Positions 7,807 through 15,888 of a stretch of DNA of 64,000 bases are shown one piece after another; the first letter of the stretch is position 1; every line of letters starts with the position of its first letter. The stretch lies in assembly GCF_014646095.1 (NCBI RefSeq), contig NZ_BMMU01000010.1:193886-257885 (forward strand). Reading direction: 5' to 3'. The notes beneath the pieces are model-generated. The model saw only the letters and a list, made by a program, of their open reading frames with translations, was not told the DNA's origin and ran no database searches. The DNA comes from Streptomyces lacrimifluminis (GTDB lineage: Bacteria; Actinomycetota; Actinomycetes; Streptomycetales; Streptomycetaceae). The position numbers were made by a program, and so were the translations under genes.

Positions 7807-9198
7807 ATGAGCGGGGGATCGCGGTACTGGAACGAGGAGACGCAGCGCTGGGAGGACGCCGAGAGCCGCAGCACCGCTCCGACGACCCCACCGCCACCGC
7901 CTCGGCCGGCCTTTCTGCCGACGGGGCAGGGGGCAGCGGGCACGGACGCGCCCGCAGGGGGCGCGGACGCGTTGGCCTACGGGCCGCCGGCCGGTGCGGA
8001 GGGGCTGCCCCTCGTATCGGGGCCGGCCGGGGCGCCCACCGGCTCCGCGTCGGCCGGGTGGCCGGGCACGCCGGTCCACGGGCCGTCGGCCGCTGGTCCG
8101 GCCGGTGTGGCCGGTGTGGCCGGTGTGGCCGGTGCGGATGAGTGGCCGCACGTGCCCGAGGCACCCTCCGGCTCCGTGCCTGCCGGGTGGCCGGGGGCGG
8201 TGGGGGCGGGCGCGTCGGACGTCGATCCGGCGAGTGCGGGTGAGTGGCCGCCCGTGGCCTCGTCGGCCGAGGCGCCCACCGTGTCCGCGCCCGTCGGGTG
8301 GCCGGGGGCCGCTGCGCAGAGCGGCTGGCCCCCGGCGGCTGCCGGAGGGGCCACGACGGACGCTGATGGTGGCGGTCTCTTCGCCGAGGAGCCGAGCGTG
8401 TCCTGGCCGCCCGCCGGCCAACCGGCCACGCCCGCCGCCACCGGTGGCCCGAGACGGCGGCTCATGTGGTCCGTGCTGATCGGGGCCGCCGTCGTCGCTG
8501 TCGCCGTGAGTCTGGTGCTGACCTTCGTGGTCCGCCCCGGGGACGACGACAAGGACAACCGGACGACCACGGCCCAGGAGTCCACGGCCTCCCCGGCGTC
8601 CCCCACGCCCGTGACGTCGGAGCCGACGGACGTGACCCGGTCGCCCACCGAGGGCACGGCCTCGCCCTCCGCGTCCGTGTCCGAACCGCCCGTCGGTTAC
8701 ACGGTGCACGAGGACGAGGAGGGTTTCCGGATCGCGATCCCCGAGGGGTGGAAACGCACCACGGCGGACTCCTCGTACGGCATCCGCGTGGTCAACTACC
8801 GCGACTCGGACCGCACTCACCGGATACAGGTGTACCAGGTGTCGGAGTCGTCGCCGGACGCGTCTTTCGACCTGTTTCTCTCGGACGAGACCCCGAAGGC
8901 GCCCGGTTTCACGCAGATCGGCAGGGAAACCCTCGACGACGGCACCTTCACGGGATCGAGGCTGGAGTATCTGGCCGACTCGATACGGGGCGAACCCGAC
9001 CTCGGCACCTGGCACGTCTACGACGAGCGTTTCGTGGCCTCGGACAGCAACATCTACGCGATCGCCGCGTACGGCCCGGACGCGGACGGCCGCGACGACG
9101 AACTGGAGCTTCTCACCACGGCGTTGGACTGGTTCTGCCCGCCCCTCGGCGCCTGCGAGGCGGAGATTCCACAGGATTCCACACCTCAGACCCCCTGA
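7807..9198 (+). CDS. Single-pass membrane protein with Pro/Gly/Trp-rich cytoplasmic region and extracytoplasmic domain
   Basis: A 463-residue protein starting 10 bases after the previous gene. Residues 1-215 are low-complexity and rich in P, A, G and W, starting with MSGGSRYWNEETQRWEDAE, a short motif common at the N-terminus of actinobacterial membrane proteins. A 9-base unit GCCGGTGTG repeats four times at 8101-8136 (GVAGVAGVAGA). A transmembrane helix lies near residues 218-240 (LMWSVLIGAAVVAVAVSLVL). After a Thr/Ser/Pro linker, residues about 297-463 form a compact outer domain (VGYTVHEDEEGFRIAIPEGW, then IRVVNYRDSD). The outer domain recalls PsbP/lipoprotein-like folds, but I cannot assign it. 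It is probably in one operon with the two preceding genes. Confidence 0.75.
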   Translation: MSGGSRYWNEETQRWEDAESRSTAPTTPPPPPRPAFLPTGQGAAGTDAPAGGADALAYGPPAGAEGLPLVSGPAGAPTGSASAGWPGTPVHGPSAAGPAGVAGVAGVAGADEWPHVPEAPSGSVPAGWPGAVGAGASDVDPASAGEWPPVASSAEAPTVSAPVGWPGAAAQSGWPPAAAGGATTDADGGGLFAEEPSVSWPPAGQPATPAATGGPRRRLMWSVLIGAAVVAVAVSLVLTFVVRPGDDDKDNRTTTAQESTASPASPTPVTSEPTDVTRSPTEGTASPSASVSEPPVGYTVHEDEEGFRIAIPEGWKRTTADSSYGIRVVNYRDSDRTHRIQVYQVSESSPDASFDLFLSDETPKAPGFTQIGRETLDDGTFTGSRLEYLADSIRGEPDLGTWHVYDERFVASDSNIYAIAAYGPDADGRDDELELLTTALDWFCPPLGACEAEIPQDSTPQTP

Positions 9199-9248
9199 AT
9201 TCGGTGAAATCACGTGTCCGGCAGGCCCGTTGTGTGCACGCTCAGTGC

Positions 9249-10421
9249 ATGAGCGACTACAGGGATGATGTTCCGGCGTATCTGACGATCCGGGTCACCG
9301 CCCAGGAGGGCCCGATCGCGGCCTTCGCGGAGCAGGAGGCCGCGGAGGCCGCCCGGCGGTACCCCGACCTGATGGGGGTGGGCATCCCCGAGTTCTTCCA
9401 TGCCAGGGAGCGCGAGACGGGTGGCTGGGAACTCCACGGCTACGGCAGCGACACCCCGCAGGGCTCCCGGGACTCGCTCGGCTCGGAGTTCCGGTTGCAC
9501 GCCAGGGACGCCGAGGAGGCCGGGGACGAACTTGCCCGGCGCAAGTGGATGGCGGCGGCGGTGCGCATGGACCGGGAGGTCGTGAACGACCTGCGGGTGC
9601 GCGGCGAGCGCTTCCGGATCGTGCGCGCCTCCCGCTTCGTCCGGATGGGGCCGAACGGGCCCGAGCCGCCCCGCCCCTCCGACCCCGACCCGGCGGAGGT
9701 CGGCGAGGCGTACCGGGTGGGACCGCGCACCAAGGGCTTCGTGGTCGATCCCATCACCGGCACCGGGCTGTCCGACGGCATCCTCAAACTGGACCTCATC
9801 CAGTTCGTCGGCGTCGCGCCCGGCGCACCGCAGGAGGTCCGGGACGAGGCTCGGCGGGCCCTGCACACGCACCCGGGCGGGGTGCTGCTGCCCGCCGTCT
9901 ACATGATCTCCGAGCGGGTGGACGGGAGTTGGCGGGCGCACAATCCCGGCTCCTCGGACTCCACACCCCAGGGCGCGCGGGACTCCCTCGCCTACTGGCT
10001 GCGCGTGATGGCCCCGTTCACCCTGCGGCTGAGCGAGGAGAAGGCCGCCGAGTACGCCCTGGCCGCCGACCGCGTCGACGAGAAGCGCTCCAACGTCGCG
10101 ACCGTCGACGGCGTCCGCTACCGCGTCACCCGGGTCGAACGCCTGATCAGGGTCGGCCCCGACGGCCCCGAGGGCCCGCGCCCCTCCGACTTCGACCCGG
10201 AACCGCCCGTGGACGTGCAGACCCGCCGCCTCAAGGAGCAGGGCCTGTGGCGGGAGGAGGACGACGAGCCGATCCCGCTCAGCGAACGCAGCCTGGAGTT
10301 GAAGCGCCGCTGGGACGCGGAGGAGGAGCGCCGCCGGACGGTGCGCGAGAGCAGGAAGAAGGCGAAGGGTGACGGGGTGACGGGGTCCGGGCTTACGTCC
10401 GGGCCCACGTCCCCTGCCTGA
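9249..10421 (+). CDS. DUF5954 family protein
   Basis: A 390-residue soluble protein with the ATG at 9249, which follows a non-coding spacer; the frame is open further upstream but overlaps the previous gene antiparallel in sense. The N-terminus (MSDYRDDVPAYLTIRV, QEGPIAAFAEQEAAEAA) matches my memory of DUF5954. An internal duplication is visible: GSDTPQGSRDSLGSEFRLHA near residue 65 recurs as SDSTPQGARDSLAYWLRVMA near residue 245, and FRIVRASRFVRMGPNGPEPP recurs as YRVTRVERLIRVGPDGPEGP. The protein is therefore two diverged copies of one domain. It has no membrane segment and no known function. Confidence 0.75.
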   Translation: MSDYRDDVPAYLTIRVTAQEGPIAAFAEQEAAEAARRYPDLMGVGIPEFFHARERETGGWELHGYGSDTPQGSRDSLGSEFRLHARDAEEAGDELARRKWMAAAVRMDREVVNDLRVRGERFRIVRASRFVRMGPNGPEPPRPSDPDPAEVGEAYRVGPRTKGFVVDPITGTGLSDGILKLDLIQFVGVAPGAPQEVRDEARRALHTHPGGVLLPAVYMISERVDGSWRAHNPGSSDSTPQGARDSLAYWLRVMAPFTLRLSEEKAAEYALAADRVDEKRSNVATVDGVRYRVTRVERLIRVGPDGPEGPRPSDFDPEPPVDVQTRRLKEQGLWREEDDEPIPLSERSLELKRRWDAEEERRRTVRESRKKAKGDGVTGSGLTSGPTSPA

Positions 10422-10590
10422 CCCCGCCGACGAACACGTGAGCGACGCCTCGATGCCGGACCGCAGCAGCGGCGGTACGGCGAGCGGGGCGCCGATGGGG
10501 TAGACGCACCTGGTGCCCGCCGCGACGGGCAATGCGGCCCGCTCGACGGCCCGTTGGGGGTCCTTGCCGCCGCTGTCGGAGACTGGGGGT

Positions 10591-11208
10591 TCAGGAGGCT
10601 GTGGGTGGGGCGAGGGGAGTGATCTCTCCGGAGGGGGGAGCCGCATGTCCTTGCTGACCTGCCTCTGCCCTCCGCCACTCCACCTCCCTGGTGGTCAGCG
10701 GGCCGTGGACGCTGTACACGTCGCCGACCCGGAGATTGTCCGGCGTTTGGTACTCGCCGTAGGTGCCTATGACGGTGACGGCGACACGGGACTCGGGCTG
10801 CCAGAACGTACGGAAGTACGGGCCGAACCCCGGGACTGGCGGGATCTCCAGCAGGGGGACGCCGCGCCGCGCCAGCAGACGCCGCAGCTTCTCGAACCGG
10901 AGCCTGGGGGTGAACCGTCCGTACCGGGCGCGGAACACGTCGTGGACGTCGCTGCGGTCCCGGCGCGCGAGCCGGTGCACCTGAAGGGTGAAGTGGTGGC
11001 CCGACCAGGGCTGGTCGGGGGAAGCGCGGTCCCAGAAGAACTCGGCGAAGCCGTAGCCGAGGCACATGGTGTGATCGTTGAGGAAGCCCTCGGCGACGTC
11101 CGGCCCCAGAACCTTGGCGACATGCTCGGGAGAATCCGCGTGGCTCACGCCGAACACGGTGCCGGTGGTGACGACGTCCATGTAGAACGCCAGGGAATAC
11201 GGAGTCAA
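10591..11208 (-). CDS. Hypothetical protein upstream-coupled to the DUF397/XRE module
   Basis: A 205-residue protein with no family I can name. A TTG start at 11208 follows GAGGAT at good spacing; an in-frame ATG at 11181 has no ribosome site. It is aromatic-rich and mixed alpha/beta (SLAFYMDVVTTGTVFGVSHA, GYGFAEFFWDRASPDQPW, PGFGPYFRTFWQPESRVAVT), with no membrane segment or signal peptide. It lies 29 bases downstream of the tandem DUF397 gene in the same direction, so it is probably the last gene of that small operon. In Streptomyces such positions often hold the target or effector of XRE/DUF397 pairs, but that is only context. Confidence 0.65.
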   Translation of the reverse strand: MTPYSLAFYMDVVTTGTVFGVSHADSPEHVAKVLGPDVAEGFLNDHTMCLGYGFAEFFWDRASPDQPWSGHHFTLQVHRLARRDRSDVHDVFRARYGRFTPRLRFEKLRRLLARRGVPLLEIPPVPGFGPYFRTFWQPESRVAVTVIGTYGEYQTPDNLRVGDVYSVHGPLTTREVEWRRAEAGQQGHAAPPSGEITPLAPPTAS

Positions 11209-11237
11209 CGGCCGATCCTCGCTGCGTCAGCCGTCGC

Positions 11238-11528
11238 TCAGCGCCCTTGCTTCTCTTTGACCTCGGTGACGAACGATGCCCAGGCGGAGGAGGCGAAGAG
11301 AACCGCCGGGCCGTGGGGGGACTTGGAGTCGCGGACGGGGACGATGTCGGCCACGCCGTCGCCGACTTCGAGGCACTCGCCGCCGTTGGGGCTGCTGTAG
11401 CTGCTCTTGCGCCATGCAACGGGCAGCTCGTCCGCACTGATCGTTCCGCCGACTTCGAGGCAGTCGCCACCATTGGTGCTGTAGCTGCTCTTGCGCCACA
11501 CAACAGACAGCTCGCTTGCGCTGATCAT
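11238..11528 (-). CDS. Tandem DUF397 protein
   Basis: A 96-residue protein with two DUF397 N-terminal motifs in a row: VVWRKSSYSTNGGDCLEVGG at residues 9-28 and VAWRKSSYSSPNGGECLEVG at residues 37-56. Only the second copy continues into the C-terminal DUF397 half (VPVRDSKSPHGPAVLFASSA). Single-domain members are usually 60-75 residues, so the first copy is a partial duplication. Its ATG overlaps the stop of the upstream XRE gene by four bases (11525-11528), the classic regulator/DUF397 coupling. DUF397 proteins (as in whiJ-type systems) are thought to be small partners of DUF5753 regulators. Confidence 0.9.
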   Translation of the reverse strand: MISASELSVVWRKSSYSTNGGDCLEVGGTISADELPVAWRKSSYSSPNGGECLEVGDGVADIVPVRDSKSPHGPAVLFASSAWASFVTEVKEKQGR

Positions 11529-12346
11529 GTGTCCAGCTCCTTCAGATGCCTGCGGATCAACTCGGCCGACGCGTCGGGCGACAGGGCAACCGCCCTGAGC
11601 AGATCATAGGCTCGGATCCCCTCGGCCACCTCGTCCTGGCCAAGGGCTGTTCGACCCTGGGAGAAGCCGTCTACGAAGAGCACGTCCGGCCCTTCATCGA
11701 ACCCAAGCACCGTGAACGGACCTGCTAGACCGGGATGCTCGACCACAGTGCGGGGGATGATCTGGATCACCGTGCGGGGATGTTGGCCCGCCTCCAGTAG
11801 GCGTTCGAACTGGCCGCGCATCACGGACTCACCGCCGATGTGCCGCATGAGCACGTACTCGTCCACGATGAACCAGGTCCGGGGGCGATCCTCGCGTTCG
11901 AAGATCTCCTGCCGCGTCATTCGGGCGGCCACCAGGTCGTCGAGGTTGTCCGGCCGGACGGCGACCAACATGGAGCGTGCGTACTCCTCGGTTTGCAACA
12001 GACCGGAGAGGATCTGGCTCTGGAACGACCGGATGGACACGGCCTCACGTTCCAGCTCCACGAACGGCAGGAACCAGGACGGATACGCGTAACTGATGAC
12101 GAGCGGGTGCAGCCGCGCGAAGTGGCCGTCCGTCTTCAGCGCGACGTCGAGGTCGCGCGCGAGGTCCAGAGACGGAACCCGTTTCGCCGCCTCGACCTTC
12201 GACAGCATCGACTGGGTGGTGTGGGCGAGGCGGGCCGTCTGCTCCTGGGACAGCCCTGCCTTGGTGCGCAGGCGGGTCAACTCCGTGCCGAAGAAGGCCA
12301 GGAGGGACTTGGTGGGGTCAGGGGCGGGGTCGGTCTCGACGGTCAT
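11525..12346 (-). CDS. XRE-family regulator with DUF5753 (Scr1-type) domain
   Basis: A 273-residue regulator: HTH in residues about 13-70 (RTKAGLSQEQTARLAHTTQS) and a DUF5753 ligand/partner domain from about residue 95 to the end, containing FQSQILSGLLQTEEYARSML and the conserved VQIIPRTVVEHPGLAGPFTV. The ATG at 12346 sits 7 bases after GGAGG; an in-frame TTG two codons earlier lacks this spacing. Two palindromes lie immediately upstream at 12364-12415, so autoregulation is likely. It is coupled to the downstream DUF397 gene. Family members control development or antibiotic genes in Streptomyces; the specific target here is unknown. Confidence 0.9.
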   Translation of the reverse strand: MTVETDPAPDPTKSLLAFFGTELTRLRTKAGLSQEQTARLAHTTQSMLSKVEAAKRVPSLDLARDLDVALKTDGHFARLHPLVISYAYPSWFLPFVELEREAVSIRSFQSQILSGLLQTEEYARSMLVAVRPDNLDDLVAARMTRQEIFEREDRPRTWFIVDEYVLMRHIGGESVMRGQFERLLEAGQHPRTVIQIIPRTVVEHPGLAGPFTVLGFDEGPDVLFVDGFSQGRTALGQDEVAEGIRAYDLLRAVALSPDASAELIRRHLKELDT

Positions 12347-12363
12347 TCGCAAACCTCCTCCGT

Positions 12364-12415
12364 CATGACCAGGGCCTGGTCATGGGGGCCTGCCATGACC
12401 TCGGCTCAGTCATGG
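12364..12415. promoter_or_regulatory. Paired palindromes upstream of the XRE regulator (candidate operator)
   Basis: CATGACCAGG (12364-12373) and CCTGGTCATG (12375-12384) form a 10-bp perfect palindrome with a one-base centre. A second one follows: CCATGAC (12393-12399) and GTCATGG (12409-12415). All four arms carry the same CATGAC half-site, with the outer arms 18-63 bases upstream of the regulator start. This is the expected place for an autoregulatory operator. Confidence 0.65.
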
Positions 12416-12514
12416 CGTTCTGCCTGGTGAAGCTACCCAACGGAGCGCAACGCTGTCTCCACAACCGGTAGTTGCCCACCCCAACGGGGCACAGGGGCAC
12501 AGGGACGCATCGAC

Positions 12515-12943
12515 GTGGAGAAGCGCGTGGAGACAGACAAGTGTGCGGGTACGGCCCCGGAGGCCGGAGCGGTTCTGTACGACGAGGAGGCGGAGAGGGT
12601 CGGGGAGTACCGGGCGAAGGTCGGCCCGTATCTTCTGCTCCGCCCGCTCGGCGGCGGCCGGGAGTGGGAGGCGGCCCCGGCCGACGTACGCCCCGCGACT
12701 CCCGCCGAGCAACTGAGCGCCAAGGTGCGGGCGGTGAACGACCAGGCCGTGCGCAACCGGGCGGAACCGGTGAACGGGCCGAGCCGTGAGGTGTGCCGCC
12801 CGCCGGTGCCGGTCCCCGGCTGTGCGGAGTGCGCCGACCTGGGTGACCGACGCGCCCTCGCCCGCGCCGGGTTCGACTGGAGCGGGGAGACGGACGCGAA
12901 CGTCCTGCTCCGCTCCCACCAGCGCCGGGACCACGGCGCATGA
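12515..12943 (+). CDS. Hypothetical small protein paired with a DUF7848 protein
   Basis: A 142-residue protein from a GTG at 12515, divergent from the XRE regulator. Residues 15-60 are acidic and include VGEYRAKVGPYLLLRPLGGG. A cysteine pair (PVPGCAECADL) lies near residue 105. The end overlaps the next ATG by four bases (12940-12943). In Streptomyces such proteins are often found directly before DUF7848 genes and near XRE/DUF397 modules. No function is known. Confidence 0.7.
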   Translation: MEKRVETDKCAGTAPEAGAVLYDEEAERVGEYRAKVGPYLLLRPLGGGREWEAAPADVRPATPAEQLSAKVRAVNDQAVRNRAEPVNGPSREVCRPPVPVPGCAECADLGDRRALARAGFDWSGETDANVLLRSHQRRDHGA

Positions 12944-13221
12944 CCCGCCGGATCTTCCGCTACGTGCCCTACACGATCGTCCAGGACCAGACCGCCGAAC
13001 CGGAGTACGCGGCGCGCTGTGTGTCCGGTGACGAGACCGACTGCGGAGCTGCCTCCGGCGTACGGCAGGGCCCGGCGGACGTGGAGGAGTGGCAGCGCAG
13101 GCACACGCAGGACACGGGGCACAATCGCTACCGGCGTACGTTCGCCGACTATGCGGTCTGGGAGCCTCAGGACGGTCCCTCCGGGAATTCATCCCGGAGC
13201 GCTTTTCAGCGTATACAGTAA
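12940..13221 (+). CDS. DUF7848 domain protein
   Basis: A 93-residue protein coupled by ATGA to the gene before it. The sequence starts MTRRIFRYVPYTIVQDQTAE and continues with PEYAARCVSGDETDCGA and DTGHNRYRRTFADYA, the pattern I associate with DUF7848: a small cysteine-containing domain with TGH near the C-terminus. The last codons (after WEPQDGP) run into the promoter region of the next gene, so the tail is probably an untidy extension. Function unknown. Confidence 0.75.
   Translation: MTRRIFRYVPYTIVQDQTAEPEYAARCVSGDETDCGAASGVRQGPADVEEWQRRHTQDTGHNRYRRTFADYAVWEPQDGPSGNSSRSAFQRIQ
13181..13219 (+). promoter_or_regulatory. Promoter and inverted repeat before the AhpD-like gene
   Basis: A -10-like TATACA lies at 13212-13217, only 8 bases before the ATG at 13226, and there is no Shine-Dalgarno sequence between them. 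Transcription should therefore start at or near the ATG, giving a leaderless mRNA. CCGGGA (13181-13186) and TCCCGG (13192-13197) form an inverted repeat around the expected -35 position, a plausible operator. Confidence 0.5.
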
Positions 13222-13225
13222 TCCC

Positions 13226-13717
13226 ATGACCGCCACTGAACCTATATCCCGAGTCGCCCTCAAGAAAATCACCCCCGAGGTCTCCGCCTCGATGGGCGCC
13301 CTGCACGGTGCCGCTGTTTCCGCCGCGCAGGACGCCAAGGTCGAACCCGAACTCCTGGAACTGATCCGGATTCGCGCCTCCCAGCTCAACGGCTGCGCTT
13401 TCTGCCTCGACATGCACACCAAGGACGCCCGCGCCCAGGGCGAGACCGAGCAGCGGATCTACGCCCTGAACGCCTGGCGGGAGACCCCCTTCTTCACCGA
13501 ACGGGAGCGCGCCGCACTGGCGTTGACCGAGGCCGTGACCCTGGTGCAGGACGGACACGTCCCCGACGACGTCTACGCCGAGGCCGCCGCCGTCTTCGAC
13601 GAGGCACAGGTCGCGGCGTTGATCTGGGCGGCCACCGTCATCAACGCGTACAACCGGATCGCCATCGCCACGCGTATGGTTCCCGGGGGTTATCAGCCGG
13701 TCCAGAAGAGCAACTGA
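13226..13717 (+). CDS. Carboxymuconolactone decarboxylase / AhpD-like peroxidase family protein
   Basis: A 163-residue alkylhydroperoxidase-like protein. The redox motif is LNGCAFCLDMHTKDAR near residues 52-67, with the CxxC and following histidine of AhpD-type enzymes that act on peroxides with lipoamide-like thiol donors. The C-terminal VAALIWAATVINAYNRIAIA is also typical. The ATG at 13226 is chosen because family similarity starts here; the frame is open upstream without a ribosome site, and the TATACA box 8 bases away suggests a leaderless transcript. It is followed by a very strong bidirectional hairpin. Confidence 0.9.
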   Translation: MTATEPISRVALKKITPEVSASMGALHGAAVSAAQDAKVEPELLELIRIRASQLNGCAFCLDMHTKDARAQGETEQRIYALNAWRETPFFTERERAALALTEAVTLVQDGHVPDDVYAEAAAVFDEAQVAALIWAATVINAYNRIAIATRMVPGGYQPVQKSN

Positions 13718-13736
13718 ATTCAGGCAGGAAAAGGCA

Positions 13737-13800
13737 GGGAGGGGCAGGGTAGGGCGAATGTGAATGCGCCCTACCCTGCCCCTCCCTTTGTGTGGCCTTT
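13737..13800. terminator. Bidirectional terminator with a 20-bp perfect stem
   Basis: Arms 13737-13756 (GGGAGGGGCAGGGTAGGGCG) and 13767-13786 are perfectly complementary with a 10-base loop, followed by TTTGTGTGGCCTTTTGTT. It lies between the convergent AhpD-like gene and the pabC-like gene, so it should terminate both. Confidence 0.9.
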
Positions 13801-13802
13801 TG

Positions 13803-14630
13803 TTATTGCAGTGGCTCTGCCACGCCTTCCAGCCATAGCCGCCATTCGGCGGCCCGTACCGCCCGGCCCGCCCGCATGGGCGGTTGCGCTCCGCCCGTCC
13901 ATTCCGTCACCGGGCGGATTCCGTGCAGCGCGTTCACGAGCCACACCTCACAGCCGTCGAGGTCGGCGAGAGTACGTTCGCGGTGGGCGACGCGGACGCC
14001 GGTGCGCTGGGCGTGTTGCTGGATGAGGGCGACGGTGACTCCGGCCAGGACCGGGAGTTGCGGCGAGGGCAGGCACAGGGTGTCGTCCTCCCACCACAGG
14101 AGGCTGGAGTGGATGCCCTCCAGGACCACGCCCGAGGGGGCGATCAGCACCGCCTCGTCCGCGCCCTCGGCGATCGCCCGTTGCCGGAGCCGGGCCAGAA
14201 TGTCCAGGTCGGGACCCTTGCGGCGGGGGACGGTACGCGCGTCCAACTGGCCCACCGCCCAGACCCGTACGCCCGTGCCGAGCGGAGGCGCGGGGCGGAG
14301 AAGAAGCCTCAATTCCCTGGACTCGGCGCCTAGTTCAACTCGGGGAAACCATTCCCCGGTGCGCGGCAGCGCGTCGGTCATGTCCCGCCAGAAGTCCACC
14401 AGTTGGCGCAGCGAGGGGCCGCCGGAGTCGCCGCAGGCCCGCAGGAATCGCTCCCGGTGCCGGCCGAGGCCGCGTACTCGGCCGTCGCGCAGCAGCCAGG
14501 AGTCGGCGACCACCAGTCGCTCACCGACGGCCGGGACTCGGTCGTGTGCGTCCGGGCCGGTCAGGCCCCGGCGCGGCGACCACGTCAACAGCCCTTCCGT
14601 GGCCGATGCTTGTGTTGCTGTTCGCGTCAT
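13803..14630 (-). CDS. Aminotransferase class IV, aminodeoxychorismate lyase (PabC)-like
   Basis: A 275-residue PLP enzyme, the likely second step of p-aminobenzoate synthesis (4-amino-4-deoxychorismate to pABA plus pyruvate). Class IV marks are the lysine in TVPRRKGPDLD (PLP Schiff base) near residue 140, followed by ADEAVLIAPSGVVLEGIHSS with the conserved acidic residue, and VTVALIQQHA. The ATG at 14630 follows AGGAAAGAG; the codon before it (TTG) is a weaker alternative. It is the last gene of the minus-strand operon, 25 bases after the FAD monooxygenase. Because a PabAB-type synthase sits in the same operon, lyase is more likely than D-amino-acid or branched-chain transaminase. Confidence 0.85.
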   Translation of the reverse strand: MTRTATQASATEGLLTWSPRRGLTGPDAHDRVPAVGERLVVADSWLLRDGRVRGLGRHRERFLRACGDSGGPSLRQLVDFWRDMTDALPRTGEWFPRVELGAESRELRLLLRPAPPLGTGVRVWAVGQLDARTVPRRKGPDLDILARLRQRAIAEGADEAVLIAPSGVVLEGIHSSLLWWEDDTLCLPSPQLPVLAGVTVALIQQHAQRTGVRVAHRERTLADLDGCEVWLVNALHGIRPVTEWTGGAQPPMRAGRAVRAAEWRLWLEGVAEPLQ

Positions 14631-14655
14631 CAAGTGCTCTTTCCTGATACCTCGG

Positions 14656-15888
14656 TCAGTACGTGCGGCCCGCCACCGCCGGCGCCCCGTTCCGGGGCCC
14701 GTACGGTGCGTGCTCCAGCCACGATCCGCACCACGGCAGCACCGGCGCGAGGGCAGCCGCCGCGCGCTGCTTGGCCCGGACGATCCGGCGCCGTGGCCGC
14801 AGATGGTCCAGCGCGTTGCCGGCGGCGGCGCTGTTGAACACGGCCGCCGCGTGCCGTACTTCGGCGAACTCGGCGACCGCTCCCACCAGCCCCGTCCTGG
14901 CGACCGCCGCGATGGCCTCCGCCGCAGCCGCCGCGTCCGCGATCCCGCTGTTCATCCCGCGCGCCCCGAACGGCGGGAACAGATGCGCCGCCTCCCCGAC
15001 GAGCAGCACCCGCCGGTGCCGGTCGGTGAACGCGTCCGCGACCTTGCGCAGGAAGCGGTACGTCGACACCCACAGGATCTGGTTCCCGTACCCGGGCGCC
15101 TCCAGCACCGCCGGCAGCCAGTCCCGTACGGCCTCCTCCGTTCCGTACGCCTCCAGCGGGTCGTCGTCGCGGCACTGGAGGTCGACCTGGAAGCCGCCGG
15201 TGAAGGGCACCCGCATCACGCTCCGGCCGCCCACGCCCGGGTGTTCGTAGTGGAAGACGCGCTCCAGGGGGAGTTCGGCGCCGGGGATGTCGGCGACGTC
15301 CACCACCACGTGGAACCCCTCCGACCGGGTGCCGTCCATGGTGATCCCCAACTCCGCCCGGACCGCCGAGCGTGCGCCGTCGGCGGCGACCACATGGGTG
15401 CCGTGCCAGACGCCGCCGCCGGAGTCGGTGAGGGTGACCCCGGTCGGCGAGGACCGGACGCCCGTCACCCGCACGCCCCACGCGAACTCCACGCCCGCGT
15501 CCCGGCAGGCGGCCCGCAGGAAGCGCTCGGTGTCCACCTGGCGCAGGCTGGTGAAGGGCGGGGTGGCCGCAGGCGCCTTCGGCTGCTCGGGGAAGGTGCG
15601 GGAGTAGACCTCGCGGCCCCGGTACAGCGTGCGCCGGGTGTGCCACGTGCGTCCGTACGACGCGAACTCGGCGGCCAGTCCCGGGCGCATCCCGTCCAGC
15701 AGGCGCAGGGTCTCGCGGTGCACGAACAGGGCGCGGCTGCCCGGGCGTTCACGGTCCTCGGGGTCCGCCTCCAGTACGGTGACCGGCAGCCCGTGGGCGC
15801 GCAGACCGAGGGCGGCGGAGAGACCGACGGGACCCGCGCCCACGACCAGGACCCGGTCAGGGGCAGTGTCGGTGTCCGGGGGGTTCAT
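14656..15888 (-). CDS. FAD-dependent aromatic monooxygenase
   Basis: A 410-residue flavoprotein of the PHBH/UbiH-like class. It has the dinucleotide motif VLVVGAGPVGLSAALGLRA at residues 13-31, an arginine-containing segment RFLRAACRDAGVEF, and the second FAD motif VLLVGEAAHLFPPFGARGMN near residue 300. The ATG at 15888 overlaps the upstream ligase stop (15885-15888), which fixes the start. Such enzymes hydroxylate aromatic rings ortho or ipso to an activating group. With pABA genes in the operon, 4-aminobenzoate or a CoA/AMP-activated derivative is an attractive but unproven substrate; ipso hydroxylation with loss of the carboxylate is one possibility. Confidence 0.88.
   Translation of the reverse strand: MNPPDTDTAPDRVLVVGAGPVGLSAALGLRAHGLPVTVLEADPEDRERPGSRALFVHRETLRLLDGMRPGLAAEFASYGRTWHTRRTLYRGREVYSRTFPEQPKAPAATPPFTSLRQVDTERFLRAACRDAGVEFAWGVRVTGVRSSPTGVTLTDSGGGVWHGTHVVAADGARSAVRAELGITMDGTRSEGFHVVVDVADIPGAELPLERVFHYEHPGVGGRSVMRVPFTGGFQVDLQCRDDDPLEAYGTEEAVRDWLPAVLEAPGYGNQILWVSTYRFLRKVADAFTDRHRRVLLVGEAAHLFPPFGARGMNSGIADAAAAAEAIAAVARTGLVGAVAEFAEVRHAAAVFNSAAAGNALDHLRPRRRIVRAKQRAAAALAPVLPWCGSWLEHAPYGPRNGAPAVAGRTY

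Noticed and set aside
10430..10590. Minus-strand frame reading TRCVYPIGAPLAVPPLLRSG
   Set aside because: Looks faintly protein-like but has no start or ribosome site, and falls in a convergent gap; could be a decayed gene end.
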